A stretch of DNA of 64,000 nt. Source: Apodospora peruviana (Eukaryota; Ascomycota; Sordariomycetes; Sordariales; Lasiosphaeriaceae). Every line of letters begins with the position of its first letter. The stretch's first letter is position 1. Shown here piece after piece: positions 32,349 through 43,963 of this stretch. Both the position numbers and the translations under genes were made by a program. A model generated the notes under the pieces. It saw nothing but the letters and a program-made list of their open reading frames with translations. It did no database searches and had not been told where the DNA came from. Where the stretch lies: NCBI GenBank assembly GCA_033439685.1, contig JAUEDM010000002.1:3038001-3102000 (forward strand), written 5' to 3'.

Positions 32349-34171
32349 TTACCGATAGACCCCCTTCTCGAACTTGTCGGCGTCATAAAACTTGGCTACG
32401 ATTGCATTTCCATTATAAATGCGACCCTCGAGGTTGTTGACGGCCTAAAGTCAATGAAGATCAACAACTTAGCAAAATCAAACCAACTGGGGAGGAGAGA
32501 GCTAGGAGTACGTAGGCAACTCACCCTTAACGCCGACGCCTGGCTGGTAAACTTGACAAATACCTGCCTGTCCACCTTGTCAATATACAGCCTCTCGACC
32601 GTGCCGTACTTGTCGCTGCACTCATCGCCAATGTCCTGAATCATATTCCCCGCCTCGATCGCCTGGTCAAGATCTGGTATGTTCTCAAGCATGTTGCGCA
32701 ACACGATTACCTCGCTCGTTTTGCCGAAACCACCGTCCTCATTCTCGCCCTCGTCACCTTTCCGTTTCTTTGACGGTGGAGGAGCGATAATCTTTCCGCG
32801 CCCGCCGGGCTCCGCGAACCCTCCGCCCTCGGCGTCGGGCCGCTTGCGGCGCTTTTCGACCTTGACGCGCAAGGCGGTGGTGATACCGCTCTCGTTAGCG
32901 CCCAAACCGGAGCCTTTGGACCAGCCGTATTTGGACATCAAACGCTCTGCGAAGCCGGCTTGGCCCGGTCGGCTTGTGCGCGGCTGCTGCTGCTCTTGTG
33001 TATCTTCCTCCGAGCCGCCGATAGGGGTTGGCATGTAGTTATAGTCTTGTTCGTCGTCGTCGTCGTCATCTTCGTATGTCATGTCTACGTCCGATGTGTT
33101 ACCCCCTGGGGGTGCGTCATAGCGGACCGGTGCTCGAGAAATTATTGCACCGTTACCACTAGCCGTGGGTGGTTGAGGAGGCAGTGCCTGTGCTATCAGG
33201 TCGGATCCAGCTGGTGGCGGCGGAGGTGGAGGTATCCCCATTCCAGACAGTGCGAGGCGGCGGGCGTAGGCATCGTCGCCGGTTGCGTCGTCTGGCGGTA
33301 GCACTGGCACTACCGGGGCAGCTGCTGCAGCATCGGCAGCAGCAACACGGGGCGGCGAGACGGGAGGTGGTGCAAAGGAAAGAGCTGCTGGTGGCGCAAA
33401 CTGGTCTGAGGCCAAGAGTTAGTTCATACAATCGTCAGCAACGGACAAGAACAGAGAGAAATAACTCACTCCCCATGGGTCTCCGGTCCTCTTCTTCGTC
33501 GCTCCCGGTGTTGCTATCACCGTAACTTGACCGTCTCTTTTTGCGCCTGTGCGCATAGAGCACATCCTTCCATTCGGTTACCTCGCGCCAGCGCTCATCG
33601 CTGCGCAGGTACTCTTCCACGTTCGTGGGGCGCGTGGGATCGTACATATCATCCCAATTGGTTTCTCTGGGGCCCTCGTCCGTCTTTTTCTTCTTGCGCC
33701 GGCCGCCTCGCCGGTGCTGGTGTTGAGCTCCTCCTCCTCCCGAGCCGTAGAGGTACTCGTCATCTTCGGTCGCCGCCCAGTCGGCTAGTGTGCTGCGCTG
33801 TTGAGGGGCCACTGGAGGACCTTGCCTTGCCGTTGGTACCACATCATTACCGCCGTTGGTCGCCGCTGGTGCCGCTACTGTGAAGGCCTGAGGTAATGCT
33901 GCCTTTGGTTTGTTCTGCTGTTTCTGCTGTGGTCGGCGGATAGGCTGGAACATGAGGGCTGGGGAGCCATGGTGGTCAGCTTAGTAACTTCACGAAATAG
34001 CTCGGATTCTGTATGGAACGAACCGGGGTTCACGGGCTTCTTTGCTGGCGCATTGTTCTGGGAGGTTCCTTGGGCTGGTTGTCCTGAAGCTGTGGGCAAG
34101 CTGTCGGTGTTCTCAACCGGTAGCAGGTTCGCATACAGCGACAGCGTGCCCCGTGGAGCTGGCGCCGCCAT
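32349..34171 (-). CDS. Splicing factor 45 (SPF45/RBM17-like), G-patch and UHM
   Basis: Alternative-splicing and second-step factor homologue. Predicted 537 residues; exons 34171-34024, 33958-33470, 33405-32525 and 32444-32349; introns 65, 64 and 80 nt. The N-terminus (MAAPAPRGTLSLYANLLPVE) and ALMFQPIRRPQQ are typical, followed by a conserved acidic block with DEYLYG and NWDDMYDPTRPTNVEEY. Pro-rich and Asp-run regions lead to the G-patch (SKYGWSKGSGLGANESG, about residues 370-410), which in other proteins activates DEAH helicases. The C-terminal UHM/RRM domain runs from VIVLRNMLENIPDLD to IVAKFYDADKFEKGVYR; an RIY tripeptide sits where UHM domains carry RXF. The last exon of 96 nt is needed to finish the RRM. 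It lies just downstream of the PRP2 helicase gene on the same strand. Confidence 0.9.
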
Positions 34172-34713
34172 GGCGGATGCCCCGTTGCTTCTTTACAACA
34201 AAAGTAGTAGGGGTTGAGTTTTTGGTGATTTCGTTTTGGCGTTGAACAGACAAGTCTGGAAGAATCGTTGCGTCCAAGTCAATTCGGCCAAGTCTTGTTC
34301 GAGTTCAATTCGAGTCGCGTTGCGCGGCGCGGCGCAATGAAAGGCGCTGCCGATCTACCTAGTATCTACAGAGGTGGGGCAGTGATCCGAGCGTACGGTA
34401 CAAAACAGGAGCTTGAGCTTTTGGCAGCTCACTCCCTCGCCCTTTTCACGTTTACAAGTTCACAATTTAGACATGCAAAGATAAGTCTGGTGAATGGAAG
34501 ATCAAACTTTGAGAATATCTTGGAAGCCAGCTGGCGTATTTGTATTTAATCACCACCATACATGCACTTTCGTTATAACCCAACAGCCCTCATGCGGGGG
34601 TTTTTATCCGTCCATGAATAAAAGGACAGCCCCATAAACGCCATCCGTGCCGCCATCGCTCTTATAATCCAGAGTAAAATCGTGTGCGGATACAGCAAAA
34701 GACATTCCAAAAA
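34172..34713. other. Promoter region of SPF45 and 3' flank of PRP2
   Basis: 542 bases between two genes on the minus strand; no gene seen. Confidence 0.55.
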
Positions 34714-37464
34714 TTAATATTTTCTCTCTTTGGGCAGTTTCTTCACCGTCATTGCCTCTACGTCCTTCTTATCGTAGTAATGACCGCCAAACTCAGTCAG
34801 CCAGCTGGGCTCGATGGGAATCACAGATCGCACATATTCACGCGACGTCACCACCAGCTCGTGGTAGACAATGATCTTGGGCGGCGGGTCAATCGACGTT
34901 ATTACGCTGCTGGGATGGACATAGACCGTCATGCCAGTCTTGAGCGTACGGTACCCATCGCCGTTGCGGTTGAGACGTGCTGCGTTGAGGAAGAAGGCTG
35001 ACGTCAACGCTCGAAGCACCGGCTGCACATTGGATATACCGCCACACGACGACGTTGAGCCCTCCAGGATCCGGTCACACAGCTTTGCCAGCTGGTCGCG
35101 GACATCCCGAGCCCTCGTGAGTGATCGCTGGGTCAAAAAGTTTTCCTTTGCCCAGATGGGCGAGTAATCGGCGTCAACCCATTGGTTGAAGACATTGAGT
35201 AAGGTGAGGTGATCACCGCCTTCTTTGACCGTGAATCGCGCCCGCGCGCTATCCGCGTGAACTTTTTTATCCTTGGGCCGGAAGAAAAGCGTCGCGGACT
35301 CGCTCAGCATCGACACAATGGAGAGGATTTCTTCCACACAGCCTTCTTGCGTGGCTGCAATCAGCGCCTTGGCTAACATTGGCTCTGCCGGGAACTCTCC
35401 CATTTGACGGCCAACACGGGTCAGGGTGCCTGCGCTGTTGAGCGCTCCGAGTGCATAAAGCATGTTTAGAGACTTGATCAACAGCTCTGTGGGTGGGGGG
35501 TCAAGAAAGTCAAATCCCAAGAGATCCTCAATACCAAGCGCTTTGAGCTGCAGGACCACGCCCGATAGTGATGTCCTTTGAATTTCTGGAGTTGGCGATT
35601 CATCCATCTCCGAAAGGTATGCAAATTTGGTATACAGCCGGAAGCACTTGCCTGGTCGGACACGACCTGCTCGGCCCATTCGCTGATTTGCCGCTGCCCT
35701 TGAGCATGGGACAACTGCGAGCGTTGACTGTCCGGTCGTTCCCACCGGGGAAAATGTGTTCTCCTTGACATAGCCGCAGTCAATTACATAGACTATCCCG
35801 TCGATGGTTAGAGATGTCTCGGCAATGTTGGTTGAGAAGACCACCTTGCGTGCTTTGGGAGGTGTAGGCTCGAAAATCTTGGCCTGTAACTCGGATGGCA
35901 TATTGGCGTAGATGGGGAGAGCGATAATCTCCGGGACTCGACTGCCCAGCTTTCGCTTTATCTCCTCCACGCGCTCGCAGGCCCGATCGATTTCTTCCTG
36001 ACCAGTCAAAAAGACTAAGATACCGCCCTCAGGTTGTGTCGCGTGGATCTGGAAGACTGTTACCAGGCTGGCTTCAAGATAATTGCTTTCCGGGGCCGAA
36101 GTGTAATACACGTCAACGGGATGCACACGACCAGGCACGTTGAAAATCGGCGCGTCGTCAAAATAGGCGCTGAACTTCTCGGCGTTCAGGGTGGCAGACG
36201 AGATGATGAGCTTCAGCTCTGGCCGGGCACGGGTGAGATCTTTTATCAAGGCTAATAATATGTCGGTATGGACTGTCCTCTCGTGGGCTTCATCGATCAT
36301 GATGGCCGAGTAGTTCTCTAGCGTTGGCGAAGTGACCATTTCTCGCAGAAGCATACCGTCCGTCATATATTTGAGGATGGTCTTGTCGTTGGTGCAGTCT
36401 TCGAAACGAATTGAGTAACCGACCTCGTGGCCGACCTTGACTCCCATCTCGTCAGCAACACGAGCGGCAACACTCATGGCTGCGACACGACGCGGCTGCG
36501 TGCAAGCAATCTTCTGTCCACCTTCGGTAAAGCCAGCTTCATGTAAATATTGCGGTATTTGTGTTGTTTTTCCCGATCCCGTCTCTCCCACAAGAATGAG
36601 AACCTGATACTCCTTGATCGCATCCAAAAACGCGTCGCGATAGGCATAGACCGGCAAGCTCTTTCGGACATCCTGGATCGATTTCTGGGCCCTTTCGGCA
36701 GCTTCAATCTTCTCCTTTAAGATCCTTTGTTCCTGCGTTAAACCGTCGGTTGGTTGTGCATACTTGGCTGCGTCACGAACAAACGTGATCGCGTCTTCGT
36801 CTAATAGGAAGTCGTATTCTCCTTGTTCCTCCCGCTCACGGCTCTGGATCTGCGCTTTAGCTTTGACGGTTTGCTCCCGTTCCCACTCCTCGTACTCGGT
36901 TACATGTTTTTCGTTGCCAAACTCGTCCTTTTCAATATTGCGTTTGTAGAGCGCACTCTCCTTCTTTTTGCTGTCGGCACCGTACTGGTCTGGGAGACGG
37001 TAGCCATCCTGATAATCGTCGATGCGTGCTCTCTCTTCAGCCAGCCGCAGGATCTCCCGGTTTCTCGTGAAGTCAGCCTTCTCCCGCTCTGACAGGCGAA
37101 CGCCGGATCGCAACTCGGCCGTCTCTTCGGCCACTTGCTTCCGCAGCAAAGCAAGCTTCTCTGCTTCTCTCTTGGCCAAGTAGTCCTGTCGCGACTTGAG
37201 CCGTAAATCATTCATTTTGGGATCGTCGCGCCGCGAGTCGCTTCGATCTGTCCTGGAGTCTCTCTCTCTCTCGCCATGCGGCGATCTGAAACGTCGGCGT
37301 GGGGAGTCGTCTGCATCATGTCGCCTGCTCTTGTGCCGCCGTGGGGATTTCGATCGATCGCGAGACCTGTCGCGTTTTCTGTCTTTTCTCTCCTTCTTGT
37401 CGTTCCTTGCCGGAGCCGAAGGCTCGTCTTTCATAGGAACAAACGCATATCGTTTTGACGCCAT
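34714..37464 (-). CDS. PRP2: DEAH-box pre-mRNA splicing helicase Prp2/DHX16
   Basis: ATP-dependent RNA helicase that remodels the activated spliceosome before the first catalytic step. Single exon, 916 residues. The N-terminal ~100 residues are RS/KE-rich (RDRSRDRSKSPRRHKSRRH), then a conserved coiled stretch including LREMV-type helices and EYDFLLDEDAITFV. Helicase motifs: Walker A GETGSGKT at 293-300, CTQPRRVAAMSVAARV, DEAH at 391-394, SSATLNAEKFSAYF, FLTGQEEIDRACERV, STNIAETSLTIDGIVYVIDC and QRMGRAGRVRPGKCFRLY. Winged-helix, ratchet and OB domains follow (LLIKSLNMLYALGAL; NVQPVLRALTSAFFLNAARL; IVYHELVVTSREYVRSVIPI). Motif spacing and the linker EYDFLLDEDAITFV point to Prp2/DHX16 rather than Prp16, Prp22 or Prp43. 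No intron is needed. Confidence 0.93.
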   Translation of the reverse strand: MASKRYAFVPMKDEPSAPARNDKKERKDRKRDRSRDRSKSPRRHKSRRHDADDSPRRRFRSPHGERERDSRTDRSDSRRDDPKMNDLRLKSRQDYLAKREAEKLALLRKQVAEETAELRSGVRLSEREKADFTRNREILRLAEERARIDDYQDGYRLPDQYGADSKKKESALYKRNIEKDEFGNEKHVTEYEEWEREQTVKAKAQIQSREREEQGEYDFLLDEDAITFVRDAAKYAQPTDGLTQEQRILKEKIEAAERAQKSIQDVRKSLPVYAYRDAFLDAIKEYQVLILVGETGSGKTTQIPQYLHEAGFTEGGQKIACTQPRRVAAMSVAARVADEMGVKVGHEVGYSIRFEDCTNDKTILKYMTDGMLLREMVTSPTLENYSAIMIDEAHERTVHTDILLALIKDLTRARPELKLIISSATLNAEKFSAYFDDAPIFNVPGRVHPVDVYYTSAPESNYLEASLVTVFQIHATQPEGGILVFLTGQEEIDRACERVEEIKRKLGSRVPEIIALPIYANMPSELQAKIFEPTPPKARKVVFSTNIAETSLTIDGIVYVIDCGYVKENTFSPVGTTGQSTLAVVPCSRAAANQRMGRAGRVRPGKCFRLYTKFAYLSEMDESPTPEIQRTSLSGVVLQLKALGIEDLLGFDFLDPPPTELLIKSLNMLYALGALNSAGTLTRVGRQMGEFPAEPMLAKALIAATQEGCVEEILSIVSMLSESATLFFRPKDKKVHADSARARFTVKEGGDHLTLLNVFNQWVDADYSPIWAKENFLTQRSLTRARDVRDQLAKLCDRILEGSTSSCGGISNVQPVLRALTSAFFLNAARLNRNGDGYRTLKTGMTVYVHPSSVITSIDPPPKIIVYHELVVTSREYVRSVIPIEPSWLTEFGGHYYDKKDVEAMTVKKLPKERKY

Positions 37465-38126
37465 ATTTGATGCCGATTATTTTCCAGGACCGTGAACTAA
37501 AGTGCGGCCCGTGATAGGCGGATCGGAGTTGTCAAAGCAAACTGATTGACTGCCTTGTTGATTTGTACGGCAGCTCGCGAGTCCATGATATGCTACCCAG
37601 GCCCAGTCGCGCAGCTCCACCCCAGAAATACTTATCTTATCTGCCATTTTCGCCCCGCTGAAATATTATGTCATCAAGTAACCAAGCTTCAGCTTTAAAC
37701 CCCTGCAGCAACAAGGTGGCATTATTGAATGCCAAGACTCGAGTTTGACCACGCTGGCCGCACGCAGACTGGGTCCCATATTATTGTTTGCGGTGCGAAG
37801 CTTCAGTTAAGCTGCTCGTGTGTAAGTCGACCTTCTGTCTGAGTATTCAGACACCCCTACCACGACAAATCTCTACACCAATTCCTTGTGTGTATGGCGT
37901 GAGCATCCCGAAAACTATACTTAATTTTGGGCATTATCCTCTTCTTGACACTCATTATCCGTTTCTTTAACTCTTAATCTACGAATCGACCCTCTTCACC
38001 TTCCACCTTTCCTGTACCACGCGAGCGCAATTGGTCTCCGATTGCCGTGATCAGTCGACAGGGCAGCGCAAGACTGGCCAGCTTGGCCCCTTTTCTTCCG
38101 GCCTCTTCTGGCCGTAGGGGTGCAAT
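37465..38126. other. Bidirectional promoter, PRP2 / SCJ1
   Basis: 662 bases between divergent starts. No gene; small open frames only. Confidence 0.55.
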
Positions 38127-39514
38127 ATGTTGCTCCGCAAGACAGCTCTGCTGTTCTTTCTCGCCTTGGCGCAACTTGTCGTCGGCGTCGAGGACTATTA
38201 CAAGGTAGGTCTTCCTCCTCCATGCTAGTGGGCATGTTTCGATAAATAGCTAATCTGATGCCTCTCAGATACTCGGTCTAAACAAGCAGGCGAGCGACAG
38301 AGAGATCAAGTCTGCATACAGGCAACTTAGCAAGAAATACCACCCAGATAAGAACCCGTAAGTCCGCCTGATCACAGATCTCCCGCTTCGAAATATCGCG
38401 TGCTGACATGCAACGTCACAGGAACGACAACACAGCAAAAGACAAGTTTGTCGAAGTGTCTGAGGCCTACGAGGCCTTGATCGACCCGGAAAGCCGCAAG
38501 ATCTACGACCAGTATGGCCACGAGGGCCTCAAGCAGCGCCAACAGGGCGGCGGTTTCCAACAACACGACCCCTTCGACCTATTCAGCCGCTTTTTCGGCG
38601 GTGGCGGCCACTTCGGTAACCAACCCGGGCAGCGTCGCGGGCCCAACATCGAGGTGAAGGTGGGCATCTCGCTCCGCGACTTTTACAACGGGCGTACCAC
38701 AGAGTTCCAGTGGGACAAACAGCAGATATGCGAGGAGTGTGAGGGCACCGGCTCCGCCGACGGTGTTGTCGACGTGTGCCGCACCTGCAACGGCCACGGC
38801 ATCAGGATTGTTAAGCACCAGCTCGCCCCCGGCATGTTCCAGCAGGTGCAGATGCAATGCGACCAGTGCGGCGGCCGTGGCAAGATCATCAAACACAAGT
38901 GCCCCGTGTGCGGCGGCCAGCGAGTCGTGCGCAAGCCGACGACTGTCTCCCTGACGGTGCAGCGCGGCATGGCGGACAACGCCAAGATTGCCTACGAAAA
39001 CGAGGCCGACGCGAGCCCAGACTACGTCGCCGGCGACCTGATAGTGACCCTGGTCGAGAAGGAGCCCGACCTCGAGCAAGACAACCCTGATCACGTCGAC
39101 GGCGCATTTTTCCGCCGCAAGGGCGACGACCTCTTCTGGAAGGAGATCATCTCCCTCCGCGAGGCCTGGATGGGCGACTGGACCCGCAACCTCACCCATC
39201 TCGACGGTCACGTCGTCCGCCTCGGCCGCAAGCGCGGCGAGGTCGTGCAACCCGGCGCAGTGGAGACCATCCCTGGCGAGGGCATGCCTAAGTGGCATGA
39301 GGACGGTGACAGCGTGTATCACAAGACCGAGTTTGGGAACCTCTACGTCGAGTATGTCGTTGTACTCCCAGACCAGATGGAAAGCGGGATGGAGAAGGAC
39401 TTCTGGGCGGTCTTCCAGAAGTGGAGGGGAAAGAAGGCGGTGGATTTGCACAAAGACAGCGGGAGACCCGATGTGCCGGATATGCATGCCGGGCATGACC
39501 ACGAGGAGTTATGA
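38127..39514 (+). CDS. SCJ1: ER-lumenal DnaJ/Hsp40 co-chaperone (Scj1-like)
   Basis: Co-chaperone for the ER Hsp70 Kar2/BiP in folding and quality control. Predicted 419 residues; exons 38127-38204, 38269-38357, 38422-39514, both introns 64 nt. A signal peptide (MLLRKTALLFFLALAQLVVG) comes directly before the J domain (EDYYKILGLNKQASDREIKS with HPDKNP on helix II-III). A Gly/Phe-rich linker (QQGGGFQQHDPFDLFSRFFG) precedes the four CXXCXGXG zinc repeats: CEECEGTG, CRTCNGHG, CDQCGGRG and CPVCGGQR. The two beta-sandwich substrate domains follow. The C-terminus is HAGHDHEEL, and HEEL is an HDEL-like ER retrieval signal. Signal peptide plus HEEL argue for an ER protein rather than cytosolic Ydj1. 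Confidence 0.93.
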
Positions 39515-40034
39515 GATATCTGATTGGGGTCCGGTGTAAATTTGTTTGTTTCTGTTATATATGTTTCATGAGATGATTGATGGATATCGAGAGGCTTTGA
39601 ATCCACGGACACTTGTAGATCATATTACTGCTTTCCGACTTCACTTTCAGCATGGTCGCCGATGGATGATCGTAGGTCAAAAGAGAAAAAAGAACCTCAT
39701 CTCGAAACCGATCGTGTACAGCACTAACTACGTAACCTAGTATACCAAGGACTGTATGTGTAGAAGACATGAGACTACCTAATTGTTCATAAAATTCGTC
39801 ATGACACGTATTTCTAGCCGCGCGTACACACAAATCAGCAAGGAAACCACCACAGAAAGATTATCGTAAGCAAAGAACAGCTCATGGTCATTTCATCATC
39901 AGTAGGTATGTAAATAATTAAAAAGAAAACATGAAAATCAAATCATCGAAACATGAACATCAAACCATCAAAACAAAAAGAAGACCGAAAAAAGCAAAAC
40001 GAAATTAGTCATACCCGTCCTTCTCCTCTGACCC
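39515..40034. other. Intergenic, convergent 3' flanks
   Basis: AT-rich 3' DNA between SCJ1 and the DUF3824 gene, with an imperfect A-rich direct repeat at about 39929-39972. No gene. Confidence 0.55.
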
Positions 40035-43000
40035 CTACCTCCACGTCTTCGCCCTCCTAACATCTTCTCTCCTTCTCCTCCAATCATCATCGTCATCACC
40101 GGATTCATCAGACTCATCCGACCTCTCCTTTTTACTACTCCTTGAATCATGAACATGCCGGCGCGGACGACTACTCTCTCCTCGCTCTTCATACCTGTCC
40201 CTCCAATGCCTATGACTACCGCCATGGCCGCCAGTAGTAGCACTCCTCCTCTTCCTCTTCATCCTATCACTATCCTCTTCATCGTCATCATAATCGTCAG
40301 CAGTAACCCTGCGCCGAGACCGGGAATCCTCTATCCTCCCTTGAGACCGACTCCTCCTCTTTCCTTCGTCCTCGCTAGCAGCAGCATCGTCAGTCCCCTT
40401 CAGCAAACTCCCACTCAATAACCCACCAACCAACCCCAACCAACTACCTTTGCCCTCCAGCACCCCGGTCACGTTCTTGACAATCCGCTCCACAGCCTCA
40501 CTATCCGTGCCCGCGACGCCCCACTGCCCGCGCATGTGCAGCCCGCCTTTATTACTTGGATTATGATACTCGAAATCACCCCTCCGGGTGTGCATCCTCG
40601 GCGGCAGGCTCTGACCACGCGGATCGAGGGGCCTGCCCTGGGAATCAAATCTGTCCGGCAGGACCTCAATAACGTCCTCCTCCTCCGAGTCGTCTCCAGA
40701 GTCGTCCACTGCACGGCGGTAATGATTACGAGTAGATACCAGTGGCCTGTTGAAAGACGGATCCGAGTCTCGTCTTTTGCGACGTGGCCCACTTGTTGAT
40801 GACAGAGAATCATATTTTTTGGGCAAAGGCGGGAGATAAGGCACGACTTGGTCGCCAGATTCCTCTGTTTTGCTGTTCTCGTCGTCCTTGTCCTTGGTGG
40901 GAGATGACTTGGCGGACTCCTCGTGATGCCGGCGGAGCGTTCGAGACGACTGAGGAGATAGCGGAATGAACACCACTGATTTTGGCCTGTGGGTATCGTC
41001 ACCCTCAGAGTCCGAGGCCGCGGGGGTGGGCAGGGCACGACCAGTGGTTGTGGTGGATGATGCGTTCTGTGAAGTTTTCACACCATCTAAGAAGCAAACA
41101 TACAGTGAGTGATTGAGTTAAGGCATGATGATAGGCACAAGAAAGTCAGTCAAAAGTGGAGGGAGGAAGTTGTAATGATGCACCAACAAGACCGCACGCA
41201 CCCTTCACGCCCGCCTTGTCTGCTGGGCTGAGAACTTCTTCTGGCTCCGGAGTTGAAAGACCACGAGAAGCGTCACTCACATGTTCAGGACCCGTTGGGG
41301 TTGGCGGGTGCATGCCAGTAGGTGTTGCTGCCGAGTTCGGAGGCGGGCCTGGTGGGTAGAATTCCTGGGGGTTGTAAGGCGAATATGGCTGGTTGATGTT
41401 GGTGCTAACGAAGTTAGGGTGCTGAGTGAAGCCAGCTTGTGGAGGCGGAGCGTTATAGAAGCCACCAGAGGCGGTAGGAGGTGATGGAGTACGACGACGG
41501 TAATCATCATAATCATCGGTTGAGGTCTCATCCTCATACCCTGTGGATTCGTCAATATCTCGCGTAGTCCGTGACGGTAAGCCTCGAATACGGGGTAAAG
41601 GATTACTCACGTCTGCGCTCCCTCTCCCGCTCCCTTTGTCGGTCCCGGTCCCGGTCAGGGTCGTGATGCCTGTCTTTGTCCCTCTCCCTATCGCGATCCC
41701 GATCCCTATCTCTCTCCCTATCACGAACTTTGTCTTCTTTTTCTTTCTCTTTTTCCTTTTTGTTGTCGCTGAATTTCTTGATACCAATAGCCGCCGCGCC
41801 AGCAGCCGCGGCCCCGGCAGCCAGATCCCTCAGTCTGCTCGCACTCCGCTTCTTCTCCGGTTTCTTCCCTCGATCACTATCCGTCTCGCTGTCCGCCGAA
41901 TAATCGTCTACGTCCCTGGATGAGCGGTGGCGGTGCCCACTCCTCCTCTTCCGCCGACTTCTCGGCTCTTCGGCCGCCGAGTCATATCCCGACCCTCCCG
42001 CCGCGTATGGGCCATACGCCGGGTCGAGGTATACGGGTTGTGTCCCATACTCAACCATGCCTAGCTCAGGATCAGCAATGGAAGAGTCATCGGGGTGTGT
42101 GGCTGCGGACCGTGTCAAGCTTCTGCTTCTGCTGCGCCGGCGATAATCTCGCACGTCACGCTCGTATTCACTTTCTGTCTCGCTGAGCTCGCGCTCGCGC
42201 TCGCGCCGTGCGTGCTCACTCGCCTCTTTCTTGTCCTTGTGTCGGTCATACAGCTTCTTCGCGCCGGCACCCGCCAGGCCGGCTGCCACGATCTCAGCGC
42301 CGGTGCGCACGCGTGAGCGAGATCGACTCTTACCATCGCGGGATTTGCTCTTGTTGCGGAGGTGCTGAACCAAGCCCGCCACGGCTGCCGTGCCAACCGC
42401 AGCCTTAGCCACGGATCGACTCCTGGACCTCTTCCGGCTGGGGGATCTGCTAATGTCGGAGTCACTATAGCGATGCAGGCTACGGCCGCGGCTTAGTTCT
42501 TCCTTTTCGACTTTGTTGCTCTGGTAGTACTTGGCTGCGCCGGCAGCTGCAAGCGCGACTGCGGCGATACCGAGGCCGGTCTTGATTCTAGAATGGGCCG
42601 GGCGAGATCGTGAACGCGACCGCGAGCGCTCAGGCTCAAATCGCTCTTGGTAGGCACTATGGGCACGCCTCACAACTTCGGTGCCAAGCGCGCCCAGGGC
42701 TGCACCGGCAACCACTTTACGGCCACGATGCTCGGGAAGCTCGCCGTCAGCGTTGCGCCGAGACGAGAGCAGTGCCGATAGGCCAGCTCCAGCCAAGGCG
42801 CCTTCAGCAATGTGACGCTTCCGGTGAGGGCTGCCGGAACTGCTGCGTTCCCGTCGGACGACGGTGCGCTTATAGTAGGCAGCATCGTCCTCTGAGGCAT
42901 CACTGCGTCGACGGTGGTGATGATGGTGGTGTCGATGCTCCCGGCCATCGTCATAGCGCGCCATGGCGTATTCCTCCTCGCGGCGTTCATCTCGGTAAGG

Positions 43001-43963
43001 ACCTACCTCGCGAGACTCCCGGTGGTAGTAGTACTCCCCATCCCGCTCTGGGCGACGGCTGGCCACTACTTCGCGAGCAGCCACGACTTCACGAGAGTCG
43101 GTCTGCTCGCGGATGACAACAGGTACAACAGGAGCTTCTTGGACAATAATCTTCTGCTCTCGTGGGCGAATGACGATGGGTGCCGGTGCCTGGTTCTCGT
43201 AGTATTCTGTCTCCTTCCGGTAGCGCTCAACGTCACGGCTGTCATCGCGACGCTCCTCAACACGGCGCTCCACAAGAACTTCGGTACCGTCGTCGCGGCG
43301 CTCGATCCTTTTCTCGATGCGCACTTCGGCCTTGTCGTCTTCGTCCCAGTACGTGCGACGATCCCAGTCACGGGGAGAGCGTGGGGTATAGGGGTCGACT
43401 CGCTCGATTTCCTTGGACTTCTCATAGACAATCCGGCCCCGGTCCCGATCGGCATAGTAGTCGTCATCGCGCTCCCGCTCAACCGTTCGGCTCTCGACGA
43501 CAGTGCGTTGGCGGTCGCCGTAAACATCATAGTCGTCGCGCTCTCGCTCGACAACCCTTTCGCGCTCGACTACAGCGGCACCCCGAGGTCCTCGATCGTC
43601 ACGGTATTCGACACGGTCGACCCGAGTGTAATGTTCGTCCCGATCTCTGGGTTCGCGGTCGCGCTCGATGACCTGGCGTTCCTGGATATAGGTGGCGCTG
43701 CGCGGAGATGGATCGATGGCGGACCTGGGCCGCTCAGGGATGTAGATACGGTCGACCCGTCGGTCCACCTCGAGCAGGTCGGCCTGACTCGACCGGCCGC
43801 CATAGCGACTGCGACGGTCTTCCTCGATGACGTCAACCTCGCGCTCGACGCGGTTTGGCGTCACTTTGTAACGGCGCACCGTCGTCCTTCTGCCTTCATC
43901 GTCGGATGGCGATGTGTCGCGCTCCCGGGTGTACCGGGCGGACTCACGATACACTTCAGGCAT
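40035..43963 (-). CDS. DUF3824-type large Arg-rich protein
   Basis: Predicted 1247 residues; exons 43963-41611, 41540-41202, 41086-40035, introns 70 nt (GTGAGT) and 115 nt (GTGCGT). It starts MPEVYRESARYTRERDTSPS and TVRRYKVTPNRVEREVDVIE, the N-terminal pattern of fungal proteins annotated as DUF3824. The first 400 residues are charged and Arg/Glu/Asp/Tyr-rich. A region with six Ala/Gly-rich hydrophobic helices separated by basic RS linkers follows (bases 42830 to 41770). A Pro/Asn/Gln-rich stretch (YSPYNPQEFYPPGPPPNSAA) lies in exon 2. Exon 3 adds SDSEGDDTHRPKSVVFIPLS, GDFEYHNPSNKGGLHMRGQW and a final RS/KE-rich tail. The helices resemble glycine zippers and may associate with membranes or self-assemble. 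Function is unknown. The biased composition opens long antisense frames, including one of 355 codons, which are shadows. Confidence 0.85.

Noticed and set aside
38579..39502. 307-codon antisense frame over the DnaJ gene
   Set aside because: GC-rich third positions of the true gene remove stops on the other strand; the DnaJ reading has clear motifs.
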